This document shows positions 1-8,841 of a DNA stretch of 35,303 nucleotides, in pieces. Source of the stretch: Enterococcus pseudoavium NBRC 100491. GTDB lineage: Bacteria > Bacillota > Bacilli > Lactobacillales > Enterococcaceae. The stretch lies in assembly GCF_001544295.1 (NCBI RefSeq), contig NZ_BCQF01000026.1:1-35303 (forward strand), read 5' to 3'. Under the pieces are notes generated by a model. That model had not been told where the DNA came from and ran no database searches. It saw only the letters and a program-made list of their open reading frames with translations. Within the stretch, counting starts at the first letter, position 1. Every line of letters begins with the position of its first letter. The translations under genes were made by a program, and so were the position numbers.

Positions 1-56
1 CATTTAATTTTGAAAAAGTTTTGAAACTTGTTTGAAACTCAATTGACAACTTTGAA

Positions 57-85
57 ATAATAACATGTAACAAAAAGTCTGTCAA
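57..85 (-). promoter_or_regulatory. Sigma-A promoter for a gene left of the window
   Basis: Read leftwards there is a consensus -35 TTGACA (80-85), a 17-bp spacer and -10 TATTAT (57-62). The start point would be near position 50, so the transcript leaves the window. Downstream of the -10, TTTGAAACT occurs at 20-28 and 31-39 with a partial copy TTTGAAA at 51-57, which may be an operator. The gene it serves is not visible. The rest of 1-200 is AT-rich with no open frame I would call. Confidence 0.7.
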
Positions 86-200
86 CAATTATTTTTCGTT
101 GTTGTATCAACATGTTTCAGCAACGTTATTGATAATATCATATTGAAAAATAATGTCAAATACTTTTCTATATTTTTTCAAAAATATTTCAATCAAATAG

Positions 201-227
201 AAAATGGACTAGCAGATCGCTAGTCCA
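201..227 (-). terminator. Terminator of malT-mapP
   Basis: Perfect 9-bp inverted repeat TGGACTAGC / GCTAGTCCA (205-213 and 219-227) with a 5-base loop, followed on the minus strand by TTTT. The mapP stop codon lies inside the hairpin. Confidence 0.85.
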
Positions 228-1044
228 TCAGAACTCCTACTCCATAATGATCACTAATCACAGCTTCGTTCTTACCATCAAATACCACCTGATAGTTTTC
301 GATCTTAGCCCCTTGCGTAGTAAAGATATAATCAATTCGAAGTTTCGCAGTATTTCCGTCCCAACCATCAATGGCTTTTTCAACGGTATTTTCTCCATAT
401 TTACTTTCAGCAACCTTAAAAGCATCCTGCAATTTCAGTGAGCTTTTACAGACTAGGTCATAGCCTTCGCCCGTTATTTGGGCTGAATTATTGAAATCCC
501 CCATTACAACTAGTGAACCTTGCTTGGACTCCAACCTTTTTTCTAGCACTCGCCATTCATAGGCGAACGCTTTTTTCTTTGATTGCCACCACGAAAAATG
601 ACTACTTACTACTATTACGTTCTGGCCCTTGATAATCGTTTCGCCAATCAAAGCTCTTCTAGTCAGATAATTGTTTGGGTCTGAACTTTCAGAAATCAGC
701 TGACTAGCAGTCTTTAACGGTGTTTTTGACAGCAAACCGAGTCCTTCATGATAAATATCATAGCCAATATGATTGTAGGTCCAACTCCAATAATATCGGC
801 ACCCCAGCTCCTTCAATTTTTCCGTCAGACAGAACAAAAAGTTATCTTGATGGATGGCTTGCTGATCATCAGTTGCTTGAAAGTATTCATCAATTTTTGC
901 TAACGGACTCGCAATCAGCTGATTTACTTCTTGCAATCCCACTAGGTCATAGTCTGCTTTTGCAATTCGCTGGGCCAACACTTCAATTTGCTGTTGATCC
1001 TTTTCTTCCATCCAACTATGAGTGTTCAAAGTTAATACGTTGAT
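220..1044 (-). CDS. mapP: Maltose-6'-phosphate phosphatase MapP (EEP family)
   Basis: Endonuclease/exonuclease/phosphatase-fold protein. Visible family motifs: LNTHSW at the N-terminus (metal-binding Asn), GLQEVN (catalytic Glu), SSHFSWW, GDFNN, and the C-terminal ISDHYGV. In E. faecalis the gene directly downstream of malT encodes MapP, which dephosphorylates PTS-made maltose 6'-phosphate so that MalP can cleave free maltose; the same position and fold support that name here. The start is odd. The first NTG codon in frame is TTG at 1029, which has no ribosome binding site at a usable distance and would cut off the first beta strand (INVLT). A GAGG at 1053-1056 sits 8 nt before an ATC at 1044, so I place the start there (274 aa, AUC initiation). 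It is in the same frame as malT, 15 nt after the malT stop, so coupling is likely. Function fairly sure; start uncertain. Confidence 0.82.
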   Translation of the reverse strand: MNVLTLNTHSWMEEKDQQQIEVLAQRIAKADYDLVGLQEVNQLIASPLAKIDEYFQATDDQQAIHQDNFLFCLTEKLKELGCRYYWSWTYNHIGYDIYHEGLGLLSKTPLKTASQLISESSDPNNYLTRRALIGETIIKGQNVIVVSSHFSWWQSKKKAFAYEWRVLEKRLESKQGSLVVMGDFNNSAQITGEGYDLVCKSSLKLQDAFKVAESKYGENTVEKAIDGWDGNTAKLRIDYIFTTQGAKIENYQVVFDGKNEAVISDHYGVGVLMD

Positions 1045-1059
1045 TTTTCTCGCCTCACT

Positions 1060-3240
1060 TTAATAATCAATGTGGCCAATCGCTTCTCCACGAGAAACGA
1101 GTCCCGTTTTATCGTACTGGTAATTTTCGATCTTGTCACCATTCGTGAAAACAACGATCATCGTTGTCATTTTTCCTGCCGCTTGAATTTTTGCTAGGTC
1201 AGCCACTGCTACAACCTTGCCTGCCTTCACTTTGTCACCTTCACGAACCTTAATCTCAAAAGCCTCACCACCTAGATCAACGGTATCAATCCCCATATGA
1301 AGTAGAACTTCAATCCCGTCGTCCGTCTTAATTCCAATCGCATGTTTTGTGGGGAAAATTGAAAGAATCGTTCCCGCAATCGGACTAGCAATTTCACCAT
1401 TTTCTGGTACGACCCCAAAGCCTTCACCCATCATTTTCTGAGAAAATACATCGTCTTGCACTTGATCAATCGGGATTAACTCACCATTAGCCGGAGCAAC
1501 AAAGTCAGCCTGCAGCCCTTTAAAGTCTGTCGGTGCTTTTTCTTCTATTGGAGTGTCCATCTGAGCCACAGACGTCGGTATTTCTACACCCGAATCCAAC
1601 AAATCCTGAATATCTGATTTTAAAATGTCTGCTTTAGGGCCATAGACCGCTTGAACTCCATTATCTTTGACTAATAGTCCCATCGCCCCGGCTTTTTTCC
1701 AATTTTCTTCCGTACCAACGATTCCCTTATCCGCAACTGTTACTCGCAAACGTGTCATACAAGCATCGACATCGGTAATGTTTTGCGGGCCACCTAGCAG
1801 ATTGATAATTTTCACAATTTGCGAATCTGCTGATACTGAACCATCCACTGCAGCCGGCGCTTCTTCATTATCAACTTCATAGTTCCCATTTCTACCTGGT
1901 GTGGCATAATTGAATTTTTTGATCATAAAGTTTGCAAAGAAATACGTCAAGACACCAAATACTACACTGGTAATCACGAAATTAAGCAAATCATTTCCTA
2001 ATCCAGCTTTCACAGCCATCGGTACCCGGGTTAACAGTTCAATATTTCCGAACGAATGAACCCGTAAATGAATTAAGTCGGCCATCGCAAATGCTGCCCC
2101 TTGAATCACCGCATAACAAGCATATAGCGGAACGGCGACAAACATAAACATGAACTCTAAAGGCTCAGTAACTCCAGTTAAGAAAACGGCGACTGCTGCA
2201 GAAAGGAACATTGATTTATATTTTTTCTTCTTATCTGGATCAACATTGCGGTACATTGCTAAAGTTAAGCCCATTAAGATACCACTCGAACCAATCATTT
2301 GACCGACTTTGAAGCGAGCCGGTGTCCATTGAGTCAAGACTTGTTGATATTGAGACATATCGCCGCTGTTTTTCAAATTGACCAAGTCAGTCGCCCAAGC
2401 CAGCCACAACGGATCTTGGCCGAATACTTGAGTTCCAGCTTGCGCTCCCGTTAATATTTCGTAAGTTCCACCTAATTGCGTATAATTCATTGGAATCGTC
2501 AACATGTGATGCAAACCAAAGGGTAAGAGCAGACGTTCTAATGTTCCGTATAAAAAGGGTGCCAATACCGGTGCAGTATCTTGAGAATTGGCGATCCATT
2601 TACCAAAATCGTTGATCCCTGTTTGAATAATCGGCCATAAGAAAGCCAAGATCAATGCAACAATCACTGAACGCAAGATGACGACAAATGGTACGAAACG
2701 TTTCCCATTAAAGAAGGTTAGCACTTCTGGTAGTTTGCGGAAATTATAATATTTATTGTAGGCGGTTGCCCCGACAAACCCCGCGATGATCCCAACAAAG
2801 ACTCCCATATTTAAAGCCGGTGCCTCTAAGACACTCGTAAAATAACCATTAACCATGATTTCTTGGCCAAACAAGGTATGAGTCAGCGCATCCGGAGTTG
2901 CCAACATTTCAGAAGTGACGCCAAAGATTGCACCGGTGATTCGATTAATTAAAATAAATGATAGCCCAGCCGCAAAAGCTCCACCAGCTCTTTCTTTTGC
3001 CCAACTTCCCCCAATCGCTAATGCAAAGAGTAAATGTAAATTCCCAATAATTGCCCAACCGATATTTTCGACAACTCCGCCCGTCGTCACTAGCCAACCA
3101 ATATTTTCATTAATCAATGGTAATGATTTTCCGATACTGATCATCAATCCCGCTGCTGGCATTACTGCGATCACCACCATCAGGGCCTTTCCAAATTTCT
3201 GCCAAAACTCAAAACTAAAAACCTTTTTGATTCCCTTCAT
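1060..3240 (-). CDS. malT: Maltose-specific PTS permease MalT, EIICBA
   Basis: Membrane transporter that imports maltose and phosphorylates it to maltose 6'-phosphate at the expense of PEP. An N-terminal EIIC domain (about residues 1-450, many hydrophobic helices, signature GVTEPLEF) is followed by EIIB (about 475-550, phospho-Cys in ACMTRLRV) and a C-terminal EIIA (about 590-720, active His in LLHMGIDTV). Length 726 aa is normal for a fused EIICBA of the glucose superfamily. The start is the ATG at 3240, behind TAGGAGGAG; an upstream in-frame start 13 codons earlier would include this ribosome binding site and is rejected. It is divergent from malP and cotranscribed with mapP. The promoter carries a LacI-type operator and a cre-like site. 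Confidence 0.9.
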   Translation of the reverse strand: MKGIKKVFSFEFWQKFGKALMVVIAVMPAAGLMISIGKSLPLINENIGWLVTTGGVVENIGWAIIGNLHLLFALAIGGSWAKERAGGAFAAGLSFILINRITGAIFGVTSEMLATPDALTHTLFGQEIMVNGYFTSVLEAPALNMGVFVGIIAGFVGATAYNKYYNFRKLPEVLTFFNGKRFVPFVVILRSVIVALILAFLWPIIQTGINDFGKWIANSQDTAPVLAPFLYGTLERLLLPFGLHHMLTIPMNYTQLGGTYEILTGAQAGTQVFGQDPLWLAWATDLVNLKNSGDMSQYQQVLTQWTPARFKVGQMIGSSGILMGLTLAMYRNVDPDKKKKYKSMFLSAAVAVFLTGVTEPLEFMFMFVAVPLYACYAVIQGAAFAMADLIHLRVHSFGNIELLTRVPMAVKAGLGNDLLNFVITSVVFGVLTYFFANFMIKKFNYATPGRNGNYEVDNEEAPAAVDGSVSADSQIVKIINLLGGPQNITDVDACMTRLRVTVADKGIVGTEENWKKAGAMGLLVKDNGVQAVYGPKADILKSDIQDLLDSGVEIPTSVAQMDTPIEEKAPTDFKGLQADFVAPANGELIPIDQVQDDVFSQKMMGEGFGVVPENGEIASPIAGTILSIFPTKHAIGIKTDDGIEVLLHMGIDTVDLGGEAFEIKVREGDKVKAGKVVAVADLAKIQAAGKMTTMIVVFTNGDKIENYQYDKTGLVSRGEAIGHIDY

Positions 3241-3271
3241 GTACGCTCCTCCTAATTTCCGTTCCGCAATT

Positions 3272-3288
3272 TTGCGCAATCGGTTTCT
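3272..3288. promoter_or_regulatory. MalR-type operator at the malT start point
   Basis: TTGCGCAATCGGTTTCT: left half CGCAA and centre TCGG identical to the second operator at 3408-3421, right half degenerate (TTTCT instead of TTGCG). It covers roughly +3 to +19 of malT. LacI-family repressors bind such palindromes, and malR is nearby; binding is inferred. Confidence 0.65.
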
Positions 3289-3297
3289 CTGATTAGC

Positions 3298-3334
3298 ATT
3301 ATATACTCGATTCGCCCTTTTGTAAACTCTTTCA
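3298..3334 (-). promoter_or_regulatory. malT promoter with overlapping cre-like site
   Basis: Minus strand -35 TTTACA (3321-3326), 17-bp spacer, -10 TATAAT (3298-3303). TGTAAACTCTTTCA at 3321-3334 matches the CcpA cre consensus TGNNANCGNWNNCA at all but one fixed position (T for G in the centre) and covers the -35, so catabolite repression by promoter occlusion is plausible. Confidence 0.75.
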
Positions 3335-3399
3335 AACGAAATTTATTTTCGTTGATAAACCATACATATAATTAAAATAGCTAAATATCCAATTCAAAC

Positions 3400-3429
3400 T
3401 TGACTTGCGCAATCGGTTGCGTTTATGAT
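3400..3429 (+). promoter_or_regulatory. malP promoter with MalR operator in the spacer
   Basis: -35 TTGACT (3400-3405), 18-bp spacer, -10 TATGAT (3424-3429). The perfect palindrome CGCAA-TCGG-TTGCG (3408-3421) fills the spacer, so a bound LacI-type repressor would block RNA polymerase. A leader of about 100 nt follows before the malP start. Confidence 0.78.
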
Positions 3430-3534
3430 GGAGTTAAGAAAAGTTTTGCTTATTTCTGAAGGACTCTACTACTAGATAGTTATTCGTCCTAAAGGCCGGC
3501 AAACCAATTTTAATTAAAATTTAGGAGGACTATC

Positions 3535-5820
3535 ATGAAAAAAGTTCAACGTCTTTTTGACATCGATCCCTGGAAAATTCGCACGACCCACTTAGATAAA
3601 GAAAATCGACGGTTACAAGAATCCTTGACTAGCATCGGAAATGGTTATATGGGAATGCGTGGGAATTTTGAAGAAACTTATAGCGGCGACCACCATCAAG
3701 GAACCTACCTTGCTGGCATCTGGTATCCCGATAAGACTCGCGTTGGTTGGTGGAAAAATGGTTATCCAGAATATTTTGGTAAAGTGATTAATGCTTTGGA
3801 CTTCATTCAAATGAAGTTGTTCGTCAATGGCCACGAAATTGATTTGGCTACCATTGACTTTGAGGATTTTGATTTGGAATTGAATATGGAGAATGGTGTA
3901 CTGACCCGCTCTTTTGTTGTTTCGATTGATGCAGCAAAAATTCGTTTTACTTTTGAACGCTTTTTGAGTGTCGTAAAACAAGAGCTAGCCGTAATCCGTT
4001 TGACCGCTGAAAGCCTAGCTGGCGAAGCTCAATTGAAAATTGTTTCTAAATTAGATAACAACGTTCAAAACGAAGATAGCAATTACGAGGAAATGTTCTG
4101 GGTAGAAAAAGAACGGGGTCATCAAGAAGATTCTAGCTTCTTAACCGTCCAAACGATTCCAAATAATTTTGGGATTGAACAATTTTCAGTTACTGGCGCC
4201 ATGAAACACATCAGCTCAGTCACTGGACTACAACAGGATGACTCACTAGAAGTTGCCGAAACCTTTACGTATGAATTAGCGACTAACCAGCCCATCCAAT
4301 TAGAAAAACGCGTCGTGATTTTAACCAGCCGCGATATCCCTGAAGCAGAACAAAGTGCGCGCGCTCTTACCTTATTAAATACTTACGACGGCTCATATGA
4401 AGAATTATTAGCTGAACAAAATGCGGCATGGGCTGAACGCTGGGCTTTAGCAGATGTCCTAATTGATGGTGACGACGAGGCTCAACAAGGGATTCGTTTT
4501 AATATCTTCCAGCTCTTTTCAACTTATTATGGTGAAGATGAGCGTTTAAACATTGGACCCAAAGGCTTTACCGGCGAAAAATACGGTGGTGCTACTTATT
4601 GGGATACCGAAGCTTATGCAGTACCGATGTACCTAGGCATTTCTGAACCAAACGTCACTAAAAATCTGCTGAAATATCGCCACAATCAATTACCTCAAGC
4701 CCAGCATAATGCGCGGCAGCAAGGATTAAAAGGCGCTTTATATCCGATGGTGACTTTTACCGGCGTTGAATGCCACAATGAATGGGAGATCACTTTTGAA
4801 GAAATCCACCGTAATGGTGCAATTGCTCATGCGATTTACAACTATACGACCTACACAGGCGATGATAGTTATATCAAAAAAGAAGGTCTTGAAGTTTTAA
4901 CGGAAATCGCACGTTTTTGGGCCGATCGCGTGCATTATTCAAAACGCCAGCAAAAATACATGATTCACGGCGTTACGGGACCAAACGAATACGAAAATAA
5001 TGTTAACAACAACTGGTACACTAATTATCTAGCAACTTGGGTTTTGGCTTATACTCTAGAAAATTATCAAAAATACCAAGCGGAAGCGACTGTCTCGATC
5101 TCTTCAGAAGAACAAGCCAAATGGCAGGATATCATTGAAAAGATGTACTTCCCACAAGATCAGGAATTAGGTATTTTTGTGCAACACGATACATTCTTAG
5201 ATAAAGATTTAATGCCTGCAACGGAACTTGCTCCAGCCGATCGACCTTTGAACCAAAACTGGTCTTGGGATAAGATTTTACGATCTTGTTTTATCAAACA
5301 GGCGGATGTCTTACAAGGAATCTATTTCTTCGGTGATCAATTTACACCGGAAGAAAAACGCAAGAATTTTGAGTTCTATGAACCCATGACGGTCCACGAG
5401 TCCTCACTTTCAGCCTCTGTTCATGCAATTTTAGCTGCTGAACTAGGCATGATCGATAAGTCGATGGAGATGTATCAACGGACGGCTCGCTTAGATTTGG
5501 ATAATTACAATAATGACACGGAGGATGGCTTGCACATCACTTCTATGACCGGCAGCTGGTTAGCCATCGTTGAAGGATTCGCTCAAATGAAGACCCAAAC
5601 TGGCAATTTAAGCTTTGCTCCATCGTTACCAACTAAATGGGAGAAATATTCTTTCCATATTAATTACCGTGGTCGTTTATTAGCTGTCAGTGTCGACCAG
5701 GAAAATGTTCAAATCGACTTGAAAGCTGGACCAGCCTTAGCTATGCTTCTTTATGGAAAAGAAATTATGTTAAGCGCAACAATCGTGGTTCCACTAGAAC
5801 AGGAGGATCAACATGTTTAA
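3535..5820 (+). CDS. malP: Maltose phosphorylase (GH65)
   Basis: Cytoplasmic enzyme that phosphorolyses maltose to glucose and beta-glucose 1-phosphate. The 761-aa length is typical for GH65 maltose phosphorylases. The general-acid Glu is at about residue 485 in GPNEYENNV; the motif [13 protein letters not shown] (413-425) and the [11 protein letters not shown] stretch near the C-terminal end of the (alpha/alpha)6 barrel are family landmarks. The start ATG follows TTTAGGAGG. The gene overlaps pgmB by 8 bp, so the two are translationally coupled. It depends on MapP to supply free maltose from PTS-derived maltose 6'-phosphate. Confidence 0.93.
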   Translation: MKKVQRLFDIDPWKIRTTHLDKENRRLQESLTSIGNGYMGMRGNFEETYSGDHHQGTYLAGIWYPDKTRVGWWKNGYPEYFGKVINALDFIQMKLFVNGHEIDLATIDFEDFDLELNMENGVLTRSFVVSIDAAKIRFTFERFLSVVKQELAVIRLTAESLAGEAQLKIVSKLDNNVQNEDSNYEEMFWVEKERGHQEDSSFLTVQTIPNNFGIEQFSVTGAMKHISSVTGLQQDDSLEVAETFTYELATNQPIQLEKRVVILTSRDIPEAEQSARALTLLNTYDGSYEELLAEQNAAWAERWALADVLIDGDDEAQQGIRFNIFQLFSTYYGEDERLNIGPKGFTGEKYGGATYWDTEAYAVPMYLGISEPNVTKNLLKYRHNQLPQAQHNARQQGLKGALYPMVTFTGVECHNEWEITFEEIHRNGAIAHAIYNYTTYTGDDSYIKKEGLEVLTEIARFWADRVHYSKRQQKYMIHGVTGPNEYENNVNNNWYTNYLATWVLAYTLENYQKYQAEATVSISSEEQAKWQDIIEKMYFPQDQELGIFVQHDTFLDKDLMPATELAPADRPLNQNWSWDKILRSCFIKQADVLQGIYFFGDQFTPEEKRKNFEFYEPMTVHESSLSASVHAILAAELGMIDKSMEMYQRTARLDLDNYNNDTEDGLHITSMTGSWLAIVEGFAQMKTQTGNLSFAPSLPTKWEKYSFHINYRGRLLAVSVDQENVQIDLKAGPALAMLLYGKEIMLSATIVVPLEQEDQHV

Positions 5821-6481
5821 AGGGGTTTTATTTGATTTAGATGGTGTGATCACAGATACTGCTGAATATCATTACTTGGCTTGGAAAAAATTGGCCGATG
5901 ATCTTGGTATCACGATCGACCGCCAATTTAATGAAAAATTGAAGGGCGTCAGTCGCGAGGATTCTCTGCGGCTGATCTTGGCCCATGGCAAGCGTGAACA
6001 AGCTTTTTCTGAGGCGGAATTCAACCAATTGGCCAAAACTAAAAATGACCATTATGTCGAAATGATCCAAGCTGTCTCCCCTAAAGATGTCTATCCCGGG
6101 ATCTTAACACTCTTACAAGCTCTAAAAAAAGCAAATATCAAAATCGCTTTGGCTTCGGCTAGCAAAAATGGACCATTTTTATTAAAACAAATGGCGTTAA
6201 CCGATTATTTTGATGGAATCGCGGATCCTGCGACGATCAAAGCCGGCAAGCCCGCGCCTGACATCTTCATTTTAGCAGCCGAGGTGGTCGGGCTGAAGCC
6301 AGAAGATTGCATCGGTATCGAGGATGCCCAAGCAGGCATCACAGCAATCAAAGCAAGCGGTGCACTCCCGATTGGTGTGGGAAAAGCCGAGCAGCTCGGC
6401 TCCGACATCGCTTTAGTCGTTTCGACTAGGGAATTAACATTAGACTTTTTGGAAAAACAATGGAATACTAGCCATAGTTAA
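5813..6481 (+). CDS. pgmB: Beta-phosphoglucomutase
   Basis: HAD-superfamily mutase that turns the beta-glucose 1-phosphate made by MalP into glucose 6-phosphate. Nucleophile Asp8 and acid/base Asp10 lie in [10 protein letters not shown]; Ser in LASASKNG, Lys in KPAPDIF and the metal-binding acids in GIEDAQAGI complete the HAD motifs 2-4. 222 aa is the usual length. The start ATG lies inside the malP stop region behind CAGGAGG. No terminator follows; the tandem repeat and malR come next on the same strand. Confidence 0.93.
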   Translation: MFKGVLFDLDGVITDTAEYHYLAWKKLADDLGITIDRQFNEKLKGVSREDSLRLILAHGKREQAFSEAEFNQLAKTKNDHYVEMIQAVSPKDVYPGILTLLQALKKANIKIALASASKNGPFLLKQMALTDYFDGIADPATIKAGKPAPDIFILAAEVVGLKPEDCIGIEDAQAGITAIKASGALPIGVGKAEQLGSDIALVVSTRELTLDFLEKQWNTSHS

Positions 6482-6503
6482 TTATTCAGAAATTATTTTC
6501 ACC

Positions 6504-6812
6504 ACTAGTTAGAAAGGATGTCGGTTCACTTTTAACAGGTCACTTGCATGATGACTGACGTTCTCAAGTCTTGCTGAACAAGCGGCTATGTTCTAGTGGA
6601 ATGATATACGGTTCGAAAATTAAGTATTTTCAGAGAAAATACTTTCATTACTAGTGAGAAAGGATGTCAGTTCCACTTTTTGCAGGTTGCTTGCATGATG
6701 ACTGACGTTCTCAAGTCTTGCTGAACAAGCGACTATGTTCTAGTGGAATGATATACGGTTCGAAAATTAAGTATTTTCAGAGAAAATACTTTCATTACTA
6801 GTGAGAAAGGAG
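6504..6812 (+). repeat. 147-bp tandem repeat, two copies plus a fragment
   Basis: Copy 1 is 6504-6649 (146 bp), copy 2 is 6650-6796 (147 bp), and a third fragment starts at 6797 and runs into the malR ribosome binding site. The copies differ at few positions. In copy 2 these pairings are possible: TGAGAA (6655-6660) with TTCTCA (6708-6713), GTCAG (6666-6670) with CTGAC (6702-6706), AGTCTTG (6714-6720) with CAAG..GACT (6726-6734), and TTCCACT (6671-6677) with AGTGGAA (6742-6748). The last would cross the first helices as a pseudoknot. Changes GTCAG to GTCGG and GACT to GGCT in copy 1 keep pairing through G-U wobbles. No open frame is present. This fills the 340-bp pgmB-malR gap. I do not recognise the family. 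Confidence 0.85.
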
Positions 6813-6821
6813 CGCGAACAA

Positions 6822-7829
6822 ATGGTACCTACTGTTAAGGATGTGTCTAAAAAAGCCGGTGTCTCTCCTTCGACGGTTTCGCGGGTCATTAATGATCATC
6901 CCAGCATTTCGGCTGAGACCAAACAACGAGTTCGTAAAATCATGGATGAAATGGGTTACTTCCCCAATGTCACGGCCCGCAACTTAGGCACACAAAAAGC
7001 CAATTCTGTCGGCGTGATCCTTCCGCCGCTTGATTCGCGTGAGCGACTGGGCAATCCCTTTTATTTGGAGATCTTGACCGCAGTCAACGAAGCTGCGGCT
7101 GAATTTCAAGTAACCACCGCTGTCGCCTCAGCTGCCAACAGTTCGGCCTTATTAGAAAATGTGACCAGAATGCACCGACAAAAACAAGTCGACGGCTTCA
7201 TCTTGGCCTATTCAGAAAAAGAGGACCCGATCGCAACGTATCTTTATCGCGAAAAAATTCCCTTTACATTAATCGGACGTCCGCCTAAAAGAGAGACCGA
7301 CATTGTCTATGTCGATAATGACAATCAGCTGTTAGGTAAACAAGCTACGGAACATCTCATCAGCAAAGGACATGAAAACATCCTTTTCGTCTCAAACGTT
7401 AATCAAGAAGTTGTTTTTTTTGAACGCTACTTTGGTTATCAAGAAGCTATGATGCTGCAGGGCTTACCGACACATCCACCTTTAACTATGTTGCAGGCGG
7501 AAGATTATACAGATTTCCCTGAAGTAATCAAACAGACTGGCGCAACCGCGTTGGTAGTAATTGACGATATCTTCGCTTTGCGAATGATTCAACTCGCCAA
7601 CTTACATGGCTACAAAGTACCGGATGATCTATCCGTCATCAGCTTTAACAATTCGATCTTTGCTACTTTAGTCCATCCCTATTTGACCACTATTGATATC
7701 GATATCTCTGATCTCGGTCGCTTAGGAACCCAAAAGTTAATGGAACAAATTGAACAAAAACAAGCAAGCGGCGTACAACTAGTCGTACCGCATCATTTGA
7801 TTCAAAGGGAAACGGTTCGCGCGCTTTAA
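6822..7829 (+). CDS. malR: LacI-family maltose repressor MalR
   Basis: DNA-binding repressor. N-terminal helix-turn-helix TVKDVSKKAGVSPSTVSRV (about residues 4-22) with the LacI hinge region (KANSVGVILPP), then a periplasmic-binding-protein-like sugar sensor domain to the C-terminus; 335 aa is normal. A GTG at 6801 would also be in frame, but it lies upstream of the AAAGGAG at 6806-6812, so the ATG at 6822 is the start. That ribosome binding site is formed by the third, partial repeat unit. Likely targets are the two CGCAA-TCGG palindromes between malT and malP. The inducer is presumably maltose. Confidence 0.88.
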   Translation: MVPTVKDVSKKAGVSPSTVSRVINDHPSISAETKQRVRKIMDEMGYFPNVTARNLGTQKANSVGVILPPLDSRERLGNPFYLEILTAVNEAAAEFQVTTAVASAANSSALLENVTRMHRQKQVDGFILAYSEKEDPIATYLYREKIPFTLIGRPPKRETDIVYVDNDNQLLGKQATEHLISKGHENILFVSNVNQEVVFFERYFGYQEAMMLQGLPTHPPLTMLQAEDYTDFPEVIKQTGATALVVIDDIFALRMIQLANLHGYKVPDDLSVISFNNSIFATLVHPYLTTIDIDISDLGRLGTQKLMEQIEQKQASGVQLVVPHHLIQRETVRAL

Positions 7830-7838
7830 GTTATCATT

Positions 7839-7876
7839 AAAAACACACTGTCCAACTTGTGACAGTGTGTTTTTTT
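7839..7876 (+). terminator. Terminator of the malP-pgmB-malR unit
   Basis: Stem ACACACTGTC / GACAGTGTGT (7843-7852 and 7861-7870), 8-base loop, then a run of T to 7876. Confidence 0.9.
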
Positions 7877-7885
7877 GGCTATACT
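7857..7885 (+). promoter_or_regulatory. Possible promoter inside the malR terminator
   Basis: TTGTGA (7857-7862), 17-bp spacer made of the terminator arm and T-run, then TATACT (7880-7885). It would drive the phosphoesterase gene 30 bp further on. Confidence 0.5.
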
Positions 7886-7915
7886 GACCAAAAAATCAGA
7901 AGGAGAATGATATCA

Positions 7916-8710
7916 ATGTTTCTATTTTTAAGTGTCCTCGCAGTGCTCTTTCTGATCTATTGTCGTTATGTCACCTATCAACTAACCGAAAAACATTTTT
8001 CCCTTACTAAGGACCCGCAATTAAAAATTATTGCAGGCCAAAAAAAAGGACTCACGATTGCGCAAATCAGCGACAGTCACTTTTCGGCCTTTTATTCGCC
8101 GAAGCGCTTCGATCAAATTATCCAGCGACTTAATCGCGCACAGCCTGATATCGTTTTATTTACCGGCGACTTAATTGAAAATTATCGTTATTGGAAAACC
8201 CGTGATACGACTGCCCTTAGTCAGCAATTGGCCAAAATTACAGCGCCAAAAGGGAAATTCGCTATTTTAGGTAACCACGATTACCGCTCAGATGGTCAAG
8301 CGGCCGTTTCGCAATTATTGACCGACGGCGGTTTTGTTTTGCTGAATAACGAGTCGACGCTGATTGATCAACTAAGTCTGACCGGCATTGATGACAGTCA
8401 AGAAGGGCAGCCAGATTATACCATTCAACCTGAACCGGCAAATTTTTCTATCTTGCTGCTCCATGAACCAGATCAAGCCGACGCCTTACCCGATCTTGAC
8501 CGTTTTGACTTGATTTTAGCCGGACACAGTCATGGCGGACAGATTCGTTTTCCATTTTTTCCTTACAAAAATTTTGGTTCCAAACGCTACGATCAAGGAA
8601 TTTATTTCCTCTCTCCACAAACTAGTTTAGTTGTAAACACCGGTCTCGGTACAACCGGCCCGCCTTTACGTTTTCAGGTGACTCCTGAAATCTTATATTT
8701 TCACTTATAA
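7916..8710 (+). CDS. Membrane-anchored metallophosphoesterase
   Basis: Calcineurin-like phosphoesterase. Metal-binding motifs in order: ISDSHFS, FTGDLIE, LGNHDYR, LLLHEPDQ and AGHSHGGQIRFP, the GHSHGGQ form being typical of the YkuE/YaeI subgroup. The first ~18 residues (MFLFLSVLAVLFLIYCRY) form one membrane segment, so the catalytic domain probably sits on the outer face. 264 aa. The ATG at 7916 has AGAAGGAG 10 bp upstream; the ATG at 7907 is too close to it. The substrate is unknown: YkuE-like enzymes act on membrane lipids or nucleotides. Confidence 0.85.
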   Translation: MFLFLSVLAVLFLIYCRYVTYQLTEKHFSLTKDPQLKIIAGQKKGLTIAQISDSHFSAFYSPKRFDQIIQRLNRAQPDIVLFTGDLIENYRYWKTRDTTALSQQLAKITAPKGKFAILGNHDYRSDGQAAVSQLLTDGGFVLLNNESTLIDQLSLTGIDDSQEGQPDYTIQPEPANFSILLLHEPDQADALPDLDRFDLILAGHSHGGQIRFPFFPYKNFGSKRYDQGIYFLSPQTSLVVNTGLGTTGPPLRFQVTPEILYFHL

Positions 8711-8792
8711 GTTTGAAAAGTTTTGTAGAATCAGCTAACAAAAACACTATTGCTCTAACCTTTCCTAAATACCGGAATCTTTCTTTACAGCA

Positions 8793-8841
8793 AAAAAGTA
8801 TGAAAGTCACTAGCTTCGCTAGAAAACTTTCATACTTTTTT
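8793..8841. terminator. Bidirectional terminator between phosphoesterase and DedA gene
   Basis: 15-bp stem AAAAAGTATGAAAGT (8793-8807) with its complement at 8826-8840, and an inner 5-bp hairpin CTAGC-TTC-GCTAG (8810-8822). T-runs on both strands serve the convergent genes. Confidence 0.9.

Noticed and set aside
6504-6812. CRISPR array
   Set aside because: The units are 147 bp, nearly identical throughout and without unique spacers; it is a plain tandem duplication.
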